Assembly: GCA_016713625.1 (NCBI GenBank)
Contig: JADJOT010000007.1
Span: 1-64,000, forward strand
Length of the DNA: 64,000 nucleotides
Direction of reading: 5' to 3'
Source: Candidatus Accumulibacter affinis
GTDB lineage: Bacteria; Pseudomonadota; Gammaproteobacteria; Burkholderiales; Rhodocyclaceae
Part shown: positions 35,077 to 45,610 of the stretch, piece after piece
How the letters are laid out: the number at the start of each line of letters is the position of its first letter
How positions within the stretch are numbered: position 1 is the first letter of the stretch
Position numbers and translations under genes: made by a program
The notes under the pieces: model-generated
Database searches by the model: none
Told to the model about the DNA's origin: nothing
Seen by the model: only the letters and a program-made list of their open reading frames with translations

Positions 35077-36672
35077 CAGCAGTTCTCATTTCAAACCCAC
35101 GCAAGGCGGCTGTTGGCGTAGGTTGGCGCACGAGGATTGGCAGACTTGGGCGATGAAGATTGAGGGAAACTCCGGCTTTTCTGAAAATAATGCTGGTAAA
35201 CAGTGTGTTATAGTGTTAACCTCGAACTTGATCGAAGTGTTGATGATTTTCAGGTGCCCAGCCCATTTCCACCGTTGCCCCCATCCCCTTGCCGAGCCCC
35301 GCCGTCTCCCTTTGATCGAGAAGGTTCGGGATGCATTCCGGGCTTTGCCGGACGCGTAAGCAGAGCAACGCCCGGCGCTATGAGATGGAGGATGCGGCCC
35401 TGTCGGCCTTCGCCGTGTTTTTTCTCGCAAAGTCCGTCCTTCCTCGATAGCCAAGTCAGGATGCAGAAGCAGTTGGGGCGGAACAATGCCTCTTCGCTGT
35501 TCGGGGTGCATGAGATTCCCTGCGATAACCAGATTCGCAATCTGCTGGATCCGGTGCCGCCGGAAACGGTGTATCCGGTCATGGCCGAGATTGGCGATGC
35601 TCTGTACCAGCAAGGCTATCTGGCGGGATTTCGCTCGATCAACGACACCTTGCTGATTGCCCTGGACGGCACTGATTTCTTCTCCTCGGAAAAGATTTCC
35701 TGTGCCTGTTGCAGCGAGACGCGCCTGAAGAACGACCGGGTTCTCTATCGCCACATTGCCGTGACGCCGGTGCTGGTGGCGCCGGGCCAGGCGAACGCCA
35801 TCCCGTTGCCGCCGGAATTCGTGCAGCCCCAGGACGGCCAGGACAAGCAGGACTGCGAATTGGCCGCCTCGGCCCGCTGGCTGGCGCGCTGGGGCGAGCA
35901 CTACCGCCCGTGGCGCATCACCTACCTAGGCGACGACCTGTACTGCCATCAGTCGCATTGCCTGCGGGGGCGGGTGTAACATGCCGACTTCCTGTTCACC
36001 TGCAAGCTCGAATCCCATGCCACGCTCTACGAGTGGGTCGGCGATTTCGAGCGCAACGAGCAACTCGGCCGCGTCGTACAGGCGCGGCGCGTCGGCAAGA
36101 AGCACTTTACCGACACCTATCGCTATGCCCATCAAGTGCGCCCTTGCGCAACACGGACGATGCCGTGATGGCCAACTGGCTGGAACTGGTCACCACCGAT
36201 GCCCACGGTGCCATCGTCTTCAAGAACGCCTGGGCCACCTCGCATGCCATCACCGACCACAACGTCGCCGCTCTGGCTTCCGCCGGGCGCGCGCGTTGGA
36301 AAATCGAGAACGAGAACAACAACACCCTCAAGACCAAGGGCTACCATTTTCGACCACAACTTCGGACACGGCAAACAGTTCTTGGCCAACCTCTTCGCCA
36401 CACTGATCTTGTTGGCCTTCTTGGTCCATACCGCCCTGGACTGGATGGACACCCGTTACGCCAAGGTCCGCGGCCTGCTGCCCTCCCGCCGCACCTTCTT
36501 CGAACACCTGCGCGCCTTGCTACAGTACCTGCCGTTCGATGACTGGGATCACCTCATGCGCTTCATGCAGCAGCGCCTCGCTCCCAACGCCCCAGACACC
36601 GGCTGACTTACCCCATCCAACAGTCCTTACCCTCACCACCCGCTACCATGGAATTTGAAATGAGAACTGCTG
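35077..36672 (+). mobile_element. Insertion sequence (about 1.6 kb) with terminal inverted repeats
   Basis: CAGCAGTTCTCATTTCAAA at the left end is repeated inverted at the right end (TTTGAAATGAGAACTGCTG). A 9-bp direct repeat CCCCAAGGG flanks both sides (35068-35076 and 36673-36681), consistent with target duplication; the exact ends can slide by a few bases because the repeat and termini share G/C residues. It carries one transposase gene in broken form and inserted just downstream of amtB. Confidence 0.82.
35300..36606 (+). pseudogene. DDE transposase of the insertion sequence, several breaks
   Basis: In order across frames: LPLIEKVRDAFRALPDA, QSPSFLDSQVRMQKQLGR, ALDGTDFFSSEKISCACC (first acidic residue region), QDGQDKQDCELAASARWLAR, RARWKIENENNNTLKTKGYH and HGKQFLANLFATLILLAFLV. 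This order and the WKIENE motif match ISNCY-type transposases. Breaks: TAA near 35349 and 35978, shifts near 36155 and 36345. The element is immobile unless complemented, or the breaks are sequencing errors. Confidence 0.75.
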
Positions 36673-36703
36673 CCCCAAGGGGAGAGACAAACGCTTACCT
36701 TGC

Positions 36704-38173
36704 TCAGTAATGGTAGGCCGATTCACCGTGCGAGGTGATGTCGAGGCCTTCGCGCTCTTCCTCTTCCGGCACCCGCAGACCAATCACCATGTCGACCAGT
36801 TTGAAAGCCACCAGCGACACGACGCCCGACCAGACGATCACCGTACCAACACCCCACAACTGGCTGATGACCTGAGCCGTCATGTCGTAATCCCCGACCT
36901 TGTTGAGTACGTAGTCATAGACGCCAGTGCCGCCAAGGGCCGGATCGGCGAAGACACCGGTCAGGATCGCGCCGAGCATGCCGCCGACGCCATGCACGCC
37001 AAAGACGTCGAGAGAATCGTCAGCACCGATTATTCGCTTCAGCCCATTGACCCCCCACAGGCAGATCACACCCGCCAGCAGGCCAATGGCAATGCCGCCC
37101 ATGACGCCGACGAAGCCAGCTGCCGGGGTGATCGCCACCAGGCCCGCCACCGCTCCGGACGCTGCACCGAGCATCGAAGGCTTGCCCTTGATCATCCACT
37201 CAGCCAGCATCCAGGACATCGTCGCACACGCCGTGGCTACCCAGGTATTGACCATCGCCAGTGCTGCGCCACCGCTTGCTTCGAGGGCCGAACCGGCGTT
37301 GAAGCCGAACCAGCCGAACCACAGCAGGGAAGCACCGATCATGGTGAAGGTCAGGCTGTGCGGAGCCATCGATTCCCGACCGTAGCCAATCCGCTTGCCA
37401 ATGACGATCGCTCCGATCAGCCCGGCGATGGCGGCGTTGATGTGCACCACGGTGCCACCGGCGAAGTCGAGTGCACCCTTCTGGAACAGGAAACCAGCCG
37501 TCTTGGTTGCCGCCTCACCAGCCGCCGCGTCGATATAGGCATCCGGACCTGCCCAGTACCACACCATGTGCGCCATCGGCAGGTAGGAGAGCGTGAACCA
37601 GATCACCATGAAGACGAGAATCGCGGCAAATTTCGCGCGTTCGGCGAAGGCGCCGACGATCAGCCCACAGGTGATCGCTGCGAAGGCGCCCTGGAAGATG
37701 ACATACGCCAGTTCGGAGATGACTACGCCCTTGCTGAAGGTGGCCGCGACCGAGTCGACGGTAATTCCCTTGAGGAAGACCTTGTCGAGCGCCCCAAAGA
37801 AGCTACCACCTTCGGTGAAGGCCAGCGAGTAGCCGTAGATCACCCAGAGCACGCTGATCAGCGAGAAGGTCACGAAGACCTGCATCAGCACCGAGAGCAT
37901 GTTCTTGGTACGGACCAGGCCGCCGTAGAACAGCGCCAGCCCGGGGATCGACATCAGGATGACCAGCGCCGCGCTGGTCATCACCCAGGCGTTGTCGCCC
38001 TTGTTGGCAACCAGCACCGGCGCTGCCGCCGCCGGTTCCCCACTTGCCGTAGCAGAGGTCGGTGCAGCCGTGGCGGCGGTCGCCGCGGCCGCAGCAGGTT
38101 TGTCGTCGGCCCAGGCGGGAGCGCCGATGCTGACGGCGCCGAGCAGGGCGAGGATGGCGAATATGCGTTTCAT
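36704..38173 (-). CDS. amtB: Ammonium transporter AmtB
   Basis: 489 aa with signal peptide (FAILALLGAVSIGAPAWA), an Ala-rich linker, then eleven membrane helices. MSIPGLALFYGGLVRTKNML, DFAGGTVVHINAAIAGL (pore histidine region) and DVFGVHGVGGMLGAILTGVF (second pore histidine) are the Amt signatures. The start ATG 38173 has GAGGAG upstream. It conducts ammonium/ammonia into the cell and is gated by GlnK, encoded 10 bases upstream in the same operon. Confidence 0.96.
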   Translation of the reverse strand: MKRIFAILALLGAVSIGAPAWADDKPAAAAATAATAAPTSATASGEPAAAAPVLVANKGDNAWVMTSAALVILMSIPGLALFYGGLVRTKNMLSVLMQVFVTFSLISVLWVIYGYSLAFTEGGSFFGALDKVFLKGITVDSVAATFSKGVVISELAYVIFQGAFAAITCGLIVGAFAERAKFAAILVFMVIWFTLSYLPMAHMVWYWAGPDAYIDAAAGEAATKTAGFLFQKGALDFAGGTVVHINAAIAGLIGAIVIGKRIGYGRESMAPHSLTFTMIGASLLWFGWFGFNAGSALEASGGAALAMVNTWVATACATMSWMLAEWMIKGKPSMLGAASGAVAGLVAITPAAGFVGVMGGIAIGLLAGVICLWGVNGLKRIIGADDSLDVFGVHGVGGMLGAILTGVFADPALGGTGVYDYVLNKVGDYDMTAQVISQLWGVGTVIVWSGVVSLVAFKLVDMVIGLRVPEEEEREGLDITSHGESAYHY

Positions 38174-38183
38174 GTCTTGCTCC

Positions 38184-38523
38184 TCACAGTGCTTCTTCAC
38201 CGGTTTGGCCGGTGCGAATCCGAATGACTGGTTCAATTGCCGAGATGAAGATCTTGCCGTCGCCGATCTTGCCGGTGCTGGCCGATTTTTCGATGGACTC
38301 GATCACCTGTTCGAGCAGGGTTGTCGCTGATCGCCGCTTCGACCTTGACTTTCGGCAGGAAGTCGACAACGTATTCGGCGCCGCGATAGAGTTCGGTGTG
38401 CCCCTTCTGACGCCCGAATCCCTTCACCTCGGTGACGGTGATTCCCTGCACGCCGATCGCCGACAGCGCTTCTCGCACTTCGTCCAGCTTGAACGGCTTG
38501 ATGATGGCGGTTACCAGTTTCAT
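38184..38523 (-). pseudogene. glnK: Nitrogen regulatory PII protein GlnK, one-base insertion
   Basis: MKLVTAIIKPFKLDEVREAL opens PII, with the T-loop FGRQKGHTELYRGAEYVVDF complete. Near 38325 CCC replaces an expected CC; correcting this gives LLEQVIESIEKSASTGKIGD and FISAIEPVIRIRTGQTGEEA, a 112-aa protein of exactly canonical length. GlnK senses ATP/ADP and 2-oxoglutarate and blocks AmtB. A null glnK is possible, but a base error is more likely. Ribosome site GGAG. Confidence 0.92.
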
Positions 38524-38771
38524 GTTGTACTCCATGGGTTGGGAGGGGAAAAAAGAAATACTGACTACCCAAAAGCACATCCTGTGCCAGCATAGAATTT
38601 TGTGATTCTTCAGCGCGTTTCCGGTTGATCGCACGCTCAGACGGTGTTTGCTGCACTGCGATGAAGCAGCCATGGAGCACGCTGCACCGCGGCGGTGCGT
38701 TATCTGTCCGACGCTGTGCGTGTGCTACACTCGAGTCATCCGTAAACCATTTGTTCCCCTTGGTGACTGCC

Positions 38772-39015
38772 ATGCTTGACCCCAAATTTTTTGAAGATCT
38801 TGGCGCTCGTCTCAACGCCATCATTGCCGCCAGTCCGGCCGCCGATATCGAAAAAAACGCGCGCGCTGCTGGCTAGCGGCTTTGCCAAGCTCGATCTGGT
38901 CAGTCGTGAAGAGTTCGATATCCAGTCGCAGGTCTTGCAGCGCACCAGGGAAAAACTCAAGGCGCTCGAAGCGCGGCTGGACCGCCTGGAAAGCCCGCCG
39001 GACCAGCCGGTCTGA
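38772..39015 (+). pseudogene. ubiK: Ubiquinone biosynthesis accessory factor UbiK (BMFP), frameshifted
   Basis: MLDPKFFEDLGARLNAIIAA is followed by a two-base shift in a CGCGCGCG repeat near 38862, then ALLASGFAKLDLVSREEFDI and REKLKALEARLDRLE. Restoring one CG gives an 81-aa BMFP protein with the C-terminal coiled coil. UbiK supports the UbiJ lipid-binding complex in aerobic ubiquinone synthesis. It is divergent from glnK and precedes yifB. Confidence 0.85.
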
Positions 39016-39083
39016 GGCGGGGCAGCGGCGGGCGAGCGCTCGTCGCGCCTCGCCGCCGCTGCGCGAATTGCTGATCGCCGCGA

Positions 39084-40582
39084 ATGCCTCTCGCCATTGT
39101 CCATAGCCGCGGCCTGGATGGCCTTGCGGCCCCGGAAGTGGCGGTCGAGGTGCATCTTACGGGTGGTTTGCCCAGCGTTACCCTGGTCGGGCTACCCGAT
39201 ACCGAAGTCAAGGAAGCGCGCGACCGGGTGCGGGCGGCACTGCAGAACGCCGGCTTCGAATTTCCCCGCAAGCGCATTACGGTCAACCTCGCCCCGGCTG
39301 ATTTGCCCAAGGAGTCGGGCCGCTTCGATCTGCCGATTGCCCTTGGCATCCTCGCCGCCTCGGGCCAGATTCCGGCGCAGGCGCTGCTCGGTCATGAATT
39401 TGCCGGCGAACTGTCACTCTCCGGCGAATTGCGGCCGATCCGGGGCGCCCTGGCGATGGTTCTTGCCGCTGGTGGCATGGGGCGCAGCTTTGTCCTCCCG
39501 GCCAGCAGTGCCCGCGAGGCGGCGCTGGCCAGCCAAGTCCGGGTGTTTACCGCGAGTACCCTGCTCGAAGTTTGCGCGCACCTGACCGGGCAGGCGACCC
39601 TGGCCGAGTGCCTGGCCACCGAAGAGTGTCCGGACGACGGCAACGACTATCCCGATCTCGCCGAAGTGCGCGGCCAGGCTCAGGCCAAACGCGCGCTCGA
39701 AATTGCTGCCGCGGGGGCGCATTCGATCCTGCTTGCCGGCCCCCCGGGCACCGGCAAGTCGATGCTTGCCAGTCGGCTGCCTGGCTTGCTGCCGCCGATG
39801 ACACAGGCTGCGGCGCTCGAATCGGCGGCCGTTCTGTCGCTGGCCGGACAGTTCCGCCCCGAGCTTTTTCGTCGTCATCCCTACCGGGCGCCGCATCACA
39901 CCGCATCCACGGCGGCCTTGGTCGGTGGTGGCAGCGTCCCGCATCCCGGCGAGATTTCGCTGGCTCATCAGGGCGTGCTCTTTCTGGACGAGATCCCCGA
40001 ATTCGACCGCCGGGTGCTGGAAGCGCTGCGCGAACCACTTGATTCTGGCCGTATCCACATCTCGCGCGCTGCCCGGCAAGCCGAGTTCCCGGCTCAGTTC
40101 CAGCTCGTCGCGGCGATGAACCCGTGTCCCTGCGGTTATTACGGCGATTCGCGCGGACGCTGCCGGGTACGCCGGACCAGGTCCTGCGCTATCGCGGCAG
40201 GCTATCCGGTCCGCTACTCGATCGCATCGATCTACAGATCGAGGTCCCTTCGGTGCCTGCGGAAGTGCTGCAACACGCACCCGACGGCGAAGCGTCGGCG
40301 GTGGTGCGGGCGCGCGTGGCGCAAGCCCGCCAGCGCCAGCTGCAGCGTCAGTGAAAGGCCAACGCGCGCCTGAGCACCTGCGAAATCGACCAGTACTGTC
40401 GGCCCGAAGCCAGCGCTGCAGCGCTGCTGAAGCATGCCATCAGTCGCTTCGAACTGTCGGCGCGCGCCTTCCATCGTTTTCTCAAGGTTGCCCGGACGAT
40501 TGCCGATATAAGTGCTAGCGACGCCATCGAGGCGCAGCATGTTGCTGAAGCCGTGCAGTACCGTCGCTTCGCGAAGGATTGA
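39084..40582 (+). pseudogene. yifB: YifB/ComM-family Mg-chelatase-like AAA+ ATPase, broken near the C-terminus
   Basis: N-terminal Lon-like segment (VEVHLTGGLPSVTLVGLPDT), Walker A LLAGPPGTGKSMLASRLPGL near 213 and HQGVLFLDEIPEFDR near 300 are intact. Near 40168 one base is missing before TPDQVLRYRGRLSGPLLDRI, and a TGA at 40351-40353 follows RQRQLQRQ; reading continues KANARLSTCEIDQYC to AVQYRRFAKD. ComM-type helicases drive branch migration in natural transformation. Two independent lesions make real loss conceivable. Confidence 0.88.
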
Positions 40583-40583
40583 T

Positions 40584-41806
40584 GTGTCCCACTCCAACCC
40601 GCCGGCCGCGCCGCGCGGCATTGCCGGGTTTGCTGGCCTCGCTGGCGTCGCTGGGCCCTTCTCGATCGACACCTATCTGCCGTCGTTCAACGATATCGGC
40701 GCATCGCTGGGTGCGACCCCACTTGAGGTGCAGCAGACGCTGACGGCGTACCTCCTGCCATTCGCGCTGATGACCCTGTGGCACGGCGCAATTTCCGATG
40801 CGCTTGGCCGCCGCCGGGTGGTTCTGGTGACCGTCGCGCTCTTTGCCCTGGCTTCGGCCGGCTGCATGTTCGTCGCACGCATCGAAGAGCTGTGGTTGCT
40901 GCGCGCCCTGCAAGGGATGACTGCCGGTGCCGGCATGGTCGTCTGCCGGGCGATCGTCCGCGATTTGTACGATGGGGCGCCGGCGCAGCGGCTGATTTCA
41001 CAGATCACGATGATGTTTGCCCTCGCCCCAGCAGTTGCGCCGGTGCTCGGCGGCCAGCTGCAACTATGGTTTGGCTGGCGCTCGGTGTTCGCCTTCCTGG
41101 TGCTGATCAGCGCCGCGCTCTGGCTGGCTTGCTGGTTCCTGCTGCCGGAAACCCTGCCGCACCACCGGCGCCAGTCGCTGCACCCCGGCTATCTGGTCCG
41201 CACTTACTGGAAGGTGCTGACCTCCACCGCCTTCCTGCTGATCTGCGGCGCGCTGGCGTGCAATTTTGCGGCCTTTTTCATTTACGTGCTCTCGGCTCCG
41301 GTGTTCCTGATGCGCCATCTCGACGTTCCCGCAACCGGTTTTCTGTGGCTGTTTGGCCCGGCGATGAGTGGCCTGATGCTCGGTGCGTGCCTGTCCGGCA
41401 GACTTGCCGGCAGGCTTTCGCCGCTACGCACGATTGCCGCAGGTTATCTGTTGATGATCGCTGCGGCCGCAGGCAACATCGCTCTGAATCTGGCTTTGCC
41501 GCCAGCGCTGCCGTGGAGCGTGCTGCCGATCTTCGGCTTTACAATAGGGATGTCCCCGGCAATGCCTCGCTGACCCTGCAGGCACTTGAGCTGTTCCCGC
41601 AACAACATGGCCTGGCCGCTTCCTGCCAGACTTTCCTGCAGTCCGGTTGCAACGCCCTTGCTGCCGGTCTGATTGCCCCGGCGCTGTGGGGGTCGACGCT
41701 GACACTTGCGCTCGGGATGGGCGGTTTGATGTTGCTTGGTGCCTGTGCCACCGTGATTCAACAGCGGCGAACGCCGCCTGAGGCGCAGCTGCTCTGCCTG
41801 CCGTAG
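40584..41806 (+). pseudogene. Bcr/CflA-family MFS drug-efflux transporter, frameshifted
   Basis: GTG 40584 begins a 12-helix MFS protein. IDTYLPSFNDIGASLGATPL and DALGRRRVVLVTVALFALAS are Bcr/CflA motifs. The frame breaks near 41565 and resumes as SLTLQALELFPQQHGLAASC with the last two helices to 41806; one base is missing. It would export drugs or sulfonamide-type compounds by proton antiport. The start overlaps the yifB stop region. Confidence 0.85.
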
Positions 41807-41826
41807 GTCCGACTTCGTCTATACTC

Positions 41827-42348
41827 GTGCCTTCGTCGAACCGAGTGGAGCCGATCAGACATGTTCTGAAATTCTTCGCCAGCATCCTGGTTGCCGGTTT
41901 GGCCGCGGTCGTCCTGGTCGCTTGCGACTCCGAGAAGTTGAGCCAACTCAAGCCCGGCGTTACCTCTGCCAGAGAGGTGCGCGAGATCATGGGACAGCCC
42001 AACCTGGAGTGGAAGAATGCGGATGGTACGCGCATCTGGGAATATCCTCGGATGCCCGAGGGAATCGTCAATTACATGCTGGTGATCGGCAGCGACGACG
42101 TCCTGCGCGAGGTGCGTCAGGCGCTGACCGAAGAAAATTTCGCCAGGATCAAAGCGGGTATGACTCGCGATGAAGTCCATCGCCTGCTCGGCCGCCCGGC
42201 ACATCAGCAGTACTTCTCGCTAAAGCAGGAAACCGTATGGGACTGGAAGACCAAGGTGGATGCGGGTATGGTCTGGTATTTCAATGTTCATTTTAACGAG
42301 GATGGGGTGGTGACCAAGACCAGCACCAACTTCGTCCCGAAGGGTTAG
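41827..42348 (+). CDS. BamE/SmpA-like outer-membrane lipoprotein
   Basis: 173 aa. After a basic start and hydrophobic stretch, LVACDS is a lipobox with cysteine near residue 33. KLSQLKPGVTSAREVREIMG and ARIKAGMTRDEVHRLLGRPA are two SmpA/OmlA-type repeats; BamE has one. The product is probably anchored in the outer or inner membrane envelope; involvement in the BAM complex is uncertain because of the duplication. The start codon (GTG 41827 or a later GTG) is not certain. Confidence 0.78.
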   Translation: MPSSNRVEPIRHVLKFFASILVAGLAAVVLVACDSEKLSQLKPGVTSAREVREIMGQPNLEWKNADGTRIWEYPRMPEGIVNYMLVIGSDDVLREVRQALTEENFARIKAGMTRDEVHRLLGRPAHQQYFSLKQETVWDWKTKVDAGMVWYFNVHFNEDGVVTKTSTNFVPKG

Positions 42349-42442
42349 GCGGCGGCGTTGAACAGCGGCCAGGCGGCGCAACGCCAGGCGCCAGCAGCCG
42401 GTGCTTGCTGGCGCGCTGATTTTCCGGAACCGCGGAGTTGCC

Positions 42443-42844
42443 ATGCGTGGCCTGCATCTGATCGCCGAACTCTACGAGTGCCGCTGCGAGTCCCGCCTGC
42501 TCGATGACGCCGAAACGCTGCGGGATCTCTGCCTGGCCGTTTGTACGACGCCTGGGCTAACGCCCGTCGGGCAGGTATTCCACCAGTTCGGCAGCCTGCG
42601 GGGACCGGCTGGTGCGACGGGCGCGGTGGTGCTTGCCGAATCGCATCTTGCAGTGCACACCTGGCCGGAGGCGAGGGCGGTGACGCTGGACCTCTACGTC
42701 TGCAATTTCAGCCAGGATAACGGCGCAGTGGCGCGTAGAGCGTGCCAGCGATTGATCAGCGCATTTGCTCCCTTGCGACTGCTGCAGCGCGAACTGGAAC
42801 GTGGTGTTCCGGGCCTCGCCGGCGAAAGCGATTGGCAGGTCTAA
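42443..42844 (+). CDS. speD: S-adenosylmethionine decarboxylase, prokaryotic SpeD type
   Basis: 133 aa. VVLAESHLAVHTWPEARAVT contains the ESH cleavage site that generates the pyruvoyl cofactor and the HTWPE motif. It converts SAM to decarboxylated SAM, the aminopropyl donor for spermidine. SpeE is not in the window. Length fits the class 1B enzymes. It precedes trpB2 by 43 bases. Confidence 0.88.
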   Translation: MRGLHLIAELYECRCESRLLDDAETLRDLCLAVCTTPGLTPVGQVFHQFGSLRGPAGATGAVVLAESHLAVHTWPEARAVTLDLYVCNFSQDNGAVARRACQRLISAFAPLRLLQRELERGVPGLAGESDWQV

Positions 42845-42887
42845 GCGGGGGTATCTCGCATTTTCGCCAAAAACCTCAGGAGCCTGC

Positions 42888-44249
42888 GTGGAATCGCTGC
42901 GCATTACGCTTGAACAATCCGAGATTCCGACCCACTGGTACAATATCGTGGCCGACATGCCAAATCCGCCACTGCCGCCGCTGGGTCCGGACGGTCAGCC
43001 GGTGTCCCCGGAGCAGATGGGCAGAATCTTTCCAATGGCGATCCTCGAGCAGGAAATGTCGGCCGAGCGCTGGATTCCGATCCCCGACGAGGTACGCGAG
43101 GTGTATCGGCTGTGGCGTCCATCGCCGCTGATTCGTGCCCGACGCCTGGAAGAAGTGCTCGGTACCCCGGCGCGCATCTACTACAAGTATGAAGGCGTTT
43201 CTCCGGCCGGTTCGCACAAGCCCAATACCGCCGTACCACAGGCCTTCTACAACAGGCAGGCCGGCATCAAGCGCATCACGACCGAAACCGGTGCCGGACA
43301 ATGGGGCTGTTCGATGGCCTTTGCCGGCCAGATGTTCGGCCTCGAAGTGCGCGTCTTCATGGTCAACATCAGCTACCAGCAGAAGCCCTTCCGCCGTTCG
43401 ATGATGCAGACCTGGGGCGCCGAGGTATTCGCCAGTCCTTCGAAAATGACCCAGACCGGTCGTGACCTGCTGGACAAGGATCCAGCGAACCAGGGTTCGC
43501 TCGGCATTGCCATCTCCGAAGCCGTCGAGGAGGCTGCTTCACGGGCCGATACCAGTTACACGCTGGGATCGGTACTCAATCACGTGGCCTTGCACCAGAC
43601 GATCATTGGCCAGGAAGCAAAGAAACAGTTCGCGAAGGCCGGCGACTGGCCGGATGTGATCTTTGCCCCCTGCGGCGGCGGTTCCTCGTTTGCCGGGGTG
43701 GCTTTTCCGTTCCTCGCCGACAACGCCGCCGGCGGCCGTAATGGCAGACCAACGCGTCTGGTTGCCGTCGAGCCGACCTCCTGTCCGACCTTGACCAAGG
43801 GCACCTACGCCTACGACTTCGGCGATGCCTCGGGATTCACGCCGCTGATGAAGATGTACACGCTCGGTCACGATTTCATGCCTCCGGGTATCCACGCGGG
43901 TGGCCTGCGTTACCACGGCGATTCGCCCCTCGTCTCGCAGCTCTACGATGAAGGTCTGATCGAGGCTACGGCAGTTGCGCAACTGGCGACTTTTGAAGCC
44001 GGCGTGATGTTTGCGCGCCGAGGCATCATTCCCGCACCCGAGTCCAACCACGCCATCCGGGCGGCCATTGACGAGGCGCTGCGCTGCCGGCAAAGCGGCG
44101 AAGCCAGGACGATCTTTTTCAACCTTACCGGCCACGGGCACTTTGACATGGCTGCCTACGATCGCTACTTCGCCGGCGAACTCGAAGATTTCGAGTACCC
44201 GGCCGAGGCCATTCGAGCGTCTCTGGAACATCTCCCGCAGGTCGGATGA
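42888..44249 (+). CDS. trpB: TrpB2-type tryptophan synthase beta chain
   Basis: 453 aa, the long TrpB2 form. GTG 42888 has AGGAG at six bases. KYEGVSPAGSHKPNTAVPQA holds the PLP lysine, TTETGAGQWG follows, and FAPCGGGSSFAGVAFPF binds the PLP phosphate. TrpB2 condenses indole with serine, usually without TrpA, and may scavenge indole. No other trp gene is nearby, as is common for trpB2. Confidence 0.92.
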   Translation: MESLRITLEQSEIPTHWYNIVADMPNPPLPPLGPDGQPVSPEQMGRIFPMAILEQEMSAERWIPIPDEVREVYRLWRPSPLIRARRLEEVLGTPARIYYKYEGVSPAGSHKPNTAVPQAFYNRQAGIKRITTETGAGQWGCSMAFAGQMFGLEVRVFMVNISYQQKPFRRSMMQTWGAEVFASPSKMTQTGRDLLDKDPANQGSLGIAISEAVEEAASRADTSYTLGSVLNHVALHQTIIGQEAKKQFAKAGDWPDVIFAPCGGGSSFAGVAFPFLADNAAGGRNGRPTRLVAVEPTSCPTLTKGTYAYDFGDASGFTPLMKMYTLGHDFMPPGIHAGGLRYHGDSPLVSQLYDEGLIEATAVAQLATFEAGVMFARRGIIPAPESNHAIRAAIDEALRCRQSGEARTIFFNLTGHGHFDMAAYDRYFAGELEDFEYPAEAIRASLEHLPQVG

Positions 44250-44930
44250 TGCCTAGGATGCGGGTCGCCGTTTTTCTTCTGGTCCTGGTCAACCTGTTGT
44301 TTCTGGTGTGGACACGCGGCTACCTGGGCGCGCCGGCCAGCCCTGACGCGCGGCGCATTGACCAGCAACTGCGCCGACCAGCTGACGGTTGTCGCGCGCG
44401 GAGAGCCGCCGCGCACGGCGAGCAGGGAAGCGGACAAGGCGCCTGACAAAAAAAAGGCTGCCAGTTGTCAACTGTGGAGCGACCTGGCAAGCAGCGACGC
44501 TGACCAGGTTGAGCGCTTGTTGACCGACCAGTTTGCCGCGTTCAAGGCGACACGTCGGACGGTGGCGGAGAACAGCGGCTACTGGGTCTTCATCCCGCCA
44601 CTGGCCAACAAGGAGGAAGCAAGCAAAAAAGCGGCCGAATTGCAGCAGCTCGGAATTTCCGATTTCTTCGTCGTGCAGGCCAGCGGGGCGAACCAACTGG
44701 CGATCTCGCTGGGAACCTACCGCAGTGAGGAAGCCGCCAATGCGGGTCTGGAAACCTTGCGTGCCAAAGGTGTCAAATCGGCCAAAATGGGCGAGCGCAA
44801 GGGGAGGCCACCGTTCAACACACTTGAAATCCATGGCCCTGAAGCACAGGCGGAAGCTCTGCGCAAGGCCATCGCGGCGTTGTTGCCAAGGGCTGTCCCG
44901 ACGGTCTGCAAACCCAGGTCCGTTCCATGA
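44246..44930 (+). pseudogene. SPOR-domain membrane protein, frameshifted
   Basis: ATG 44246 overlaps the trpB stop. MRVAVFLLVLVNLLFLVWT is an N-terminal membrane anchor. Near 44370 the frame shifts after DARRIDQQL and continues ADQLTVVARGEPPRTASREA, then a SPOR repeat (SGYWVFIPPLANKEEASKKA, LAISLGTYRSEEAANAGLET). SPOR domains bind denuded septal peptidoglycan. Its end overlaps the coaE start. Confidence 0.8.
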
Positions 44931-45550
44931 CTTTCCTGGTCGGCCTGACCGGCGGCATTGGCAGCGGCAAGAGCACGGTCGCGGAACTCTTTGCTCAGCG
45001 GGGCGTCGCGCTGGTCGATACGGATGCCATCGCGCACGCGCTGACGCGGCCGCAGGGCGCAGCCATGGCGCCGATCCGGCTGGCTTTCGGCGACGGCGTG
45101 ATCGGTGCAGACGGCGCCCTGGACCGCGCCGGCATGCGCAGCCTGGTTTTCTCCGATCGATCCGCGAAGGCGAAACTCGAAGCCATCCTGCATCCCCTGA
45201 TCAGGCAGCAGAGCGCGGCGCTCTGCGCGGCTGCCACGGATGCGCCCTATGTGCTGCTGGTGGTTCCCTTGCTGGTCGAAGCGGGCGGTTATCGCGAACG
45301 TGCCGACCGGATCCTGGTGGTCGACTGCACCGAGGCGGTGCAGATTTCTCGCGTCGTGGCGCGTAGCGGGCTGACCGCCGACGCCGTCAAGGCGATCATG
45401 GCGACACAAGCCTCCCGGTCGGAGCGATGCTCGGCGGCCGACGATCTGGTACTCAACGATGGCGGACTCGCAGCCTTGCAGCCGCAGGTAGAAGCCTTGC
45501 ACTTGCGATATCTGCAGCTGGCTTGCGACAAAGCTCATGCAGGCCGTTGA
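44927..45550 (+). CDS. coaE: Dephospho-CoA kinase
   Basis: 207 aa. FLVGLTGGIGSGKSTVAELF is the P-loop (residues 3-22), LVDTDAIAHALT the substrate site and LLVVPLLVEAGGY the lid region. It phosphorylates dephospho-CoA in the last step of CoA synthesis. ATG overlaps the SPOR gene end (ATGA). zapD follows 60 bases later, the standard betaproteobacterial order. Confidence 0.94.
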   Translation: MTFLVGLTGGIGSGKSTVAELFAQRGVALVDTDAIAHALTRPQGAAMAPIRLAFGDGVIGADGALDRAGMRSLVFSDRSAKAKLEAILHPLIRQQSAALCAAATDAPYVLLVVPLLVEAGGYRERADRILVVDCTEAVQISRVVARSGLTADAVKAIMATQASRSERCSAADDLVLNDGGLAALQPQVEALHLRYLQLACDKAHAGR

Positions 45551-45610
45551 GGTTTTGTTGCAAATGCTTCAGAATTATGGAAAATCCCCGTTCCTGACGC
45601 TGGCGGCTGT

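Noticed and set aside
36710..38227. 505-codon open frame antisense to amtB
   Set aside because: Composition is His/Asp/Arg/Gly-rich as expected from the third-position bias of a GC-rich gene read backwards; amtB on the other strand has full family motifs.
40512..40583. Extended N-terminus of the Bcr/CflA transporter
   Set aside because: The upstream frame overlaps the yifB C-terminus and lacks MFS similarity; GTG 40584 fits better.
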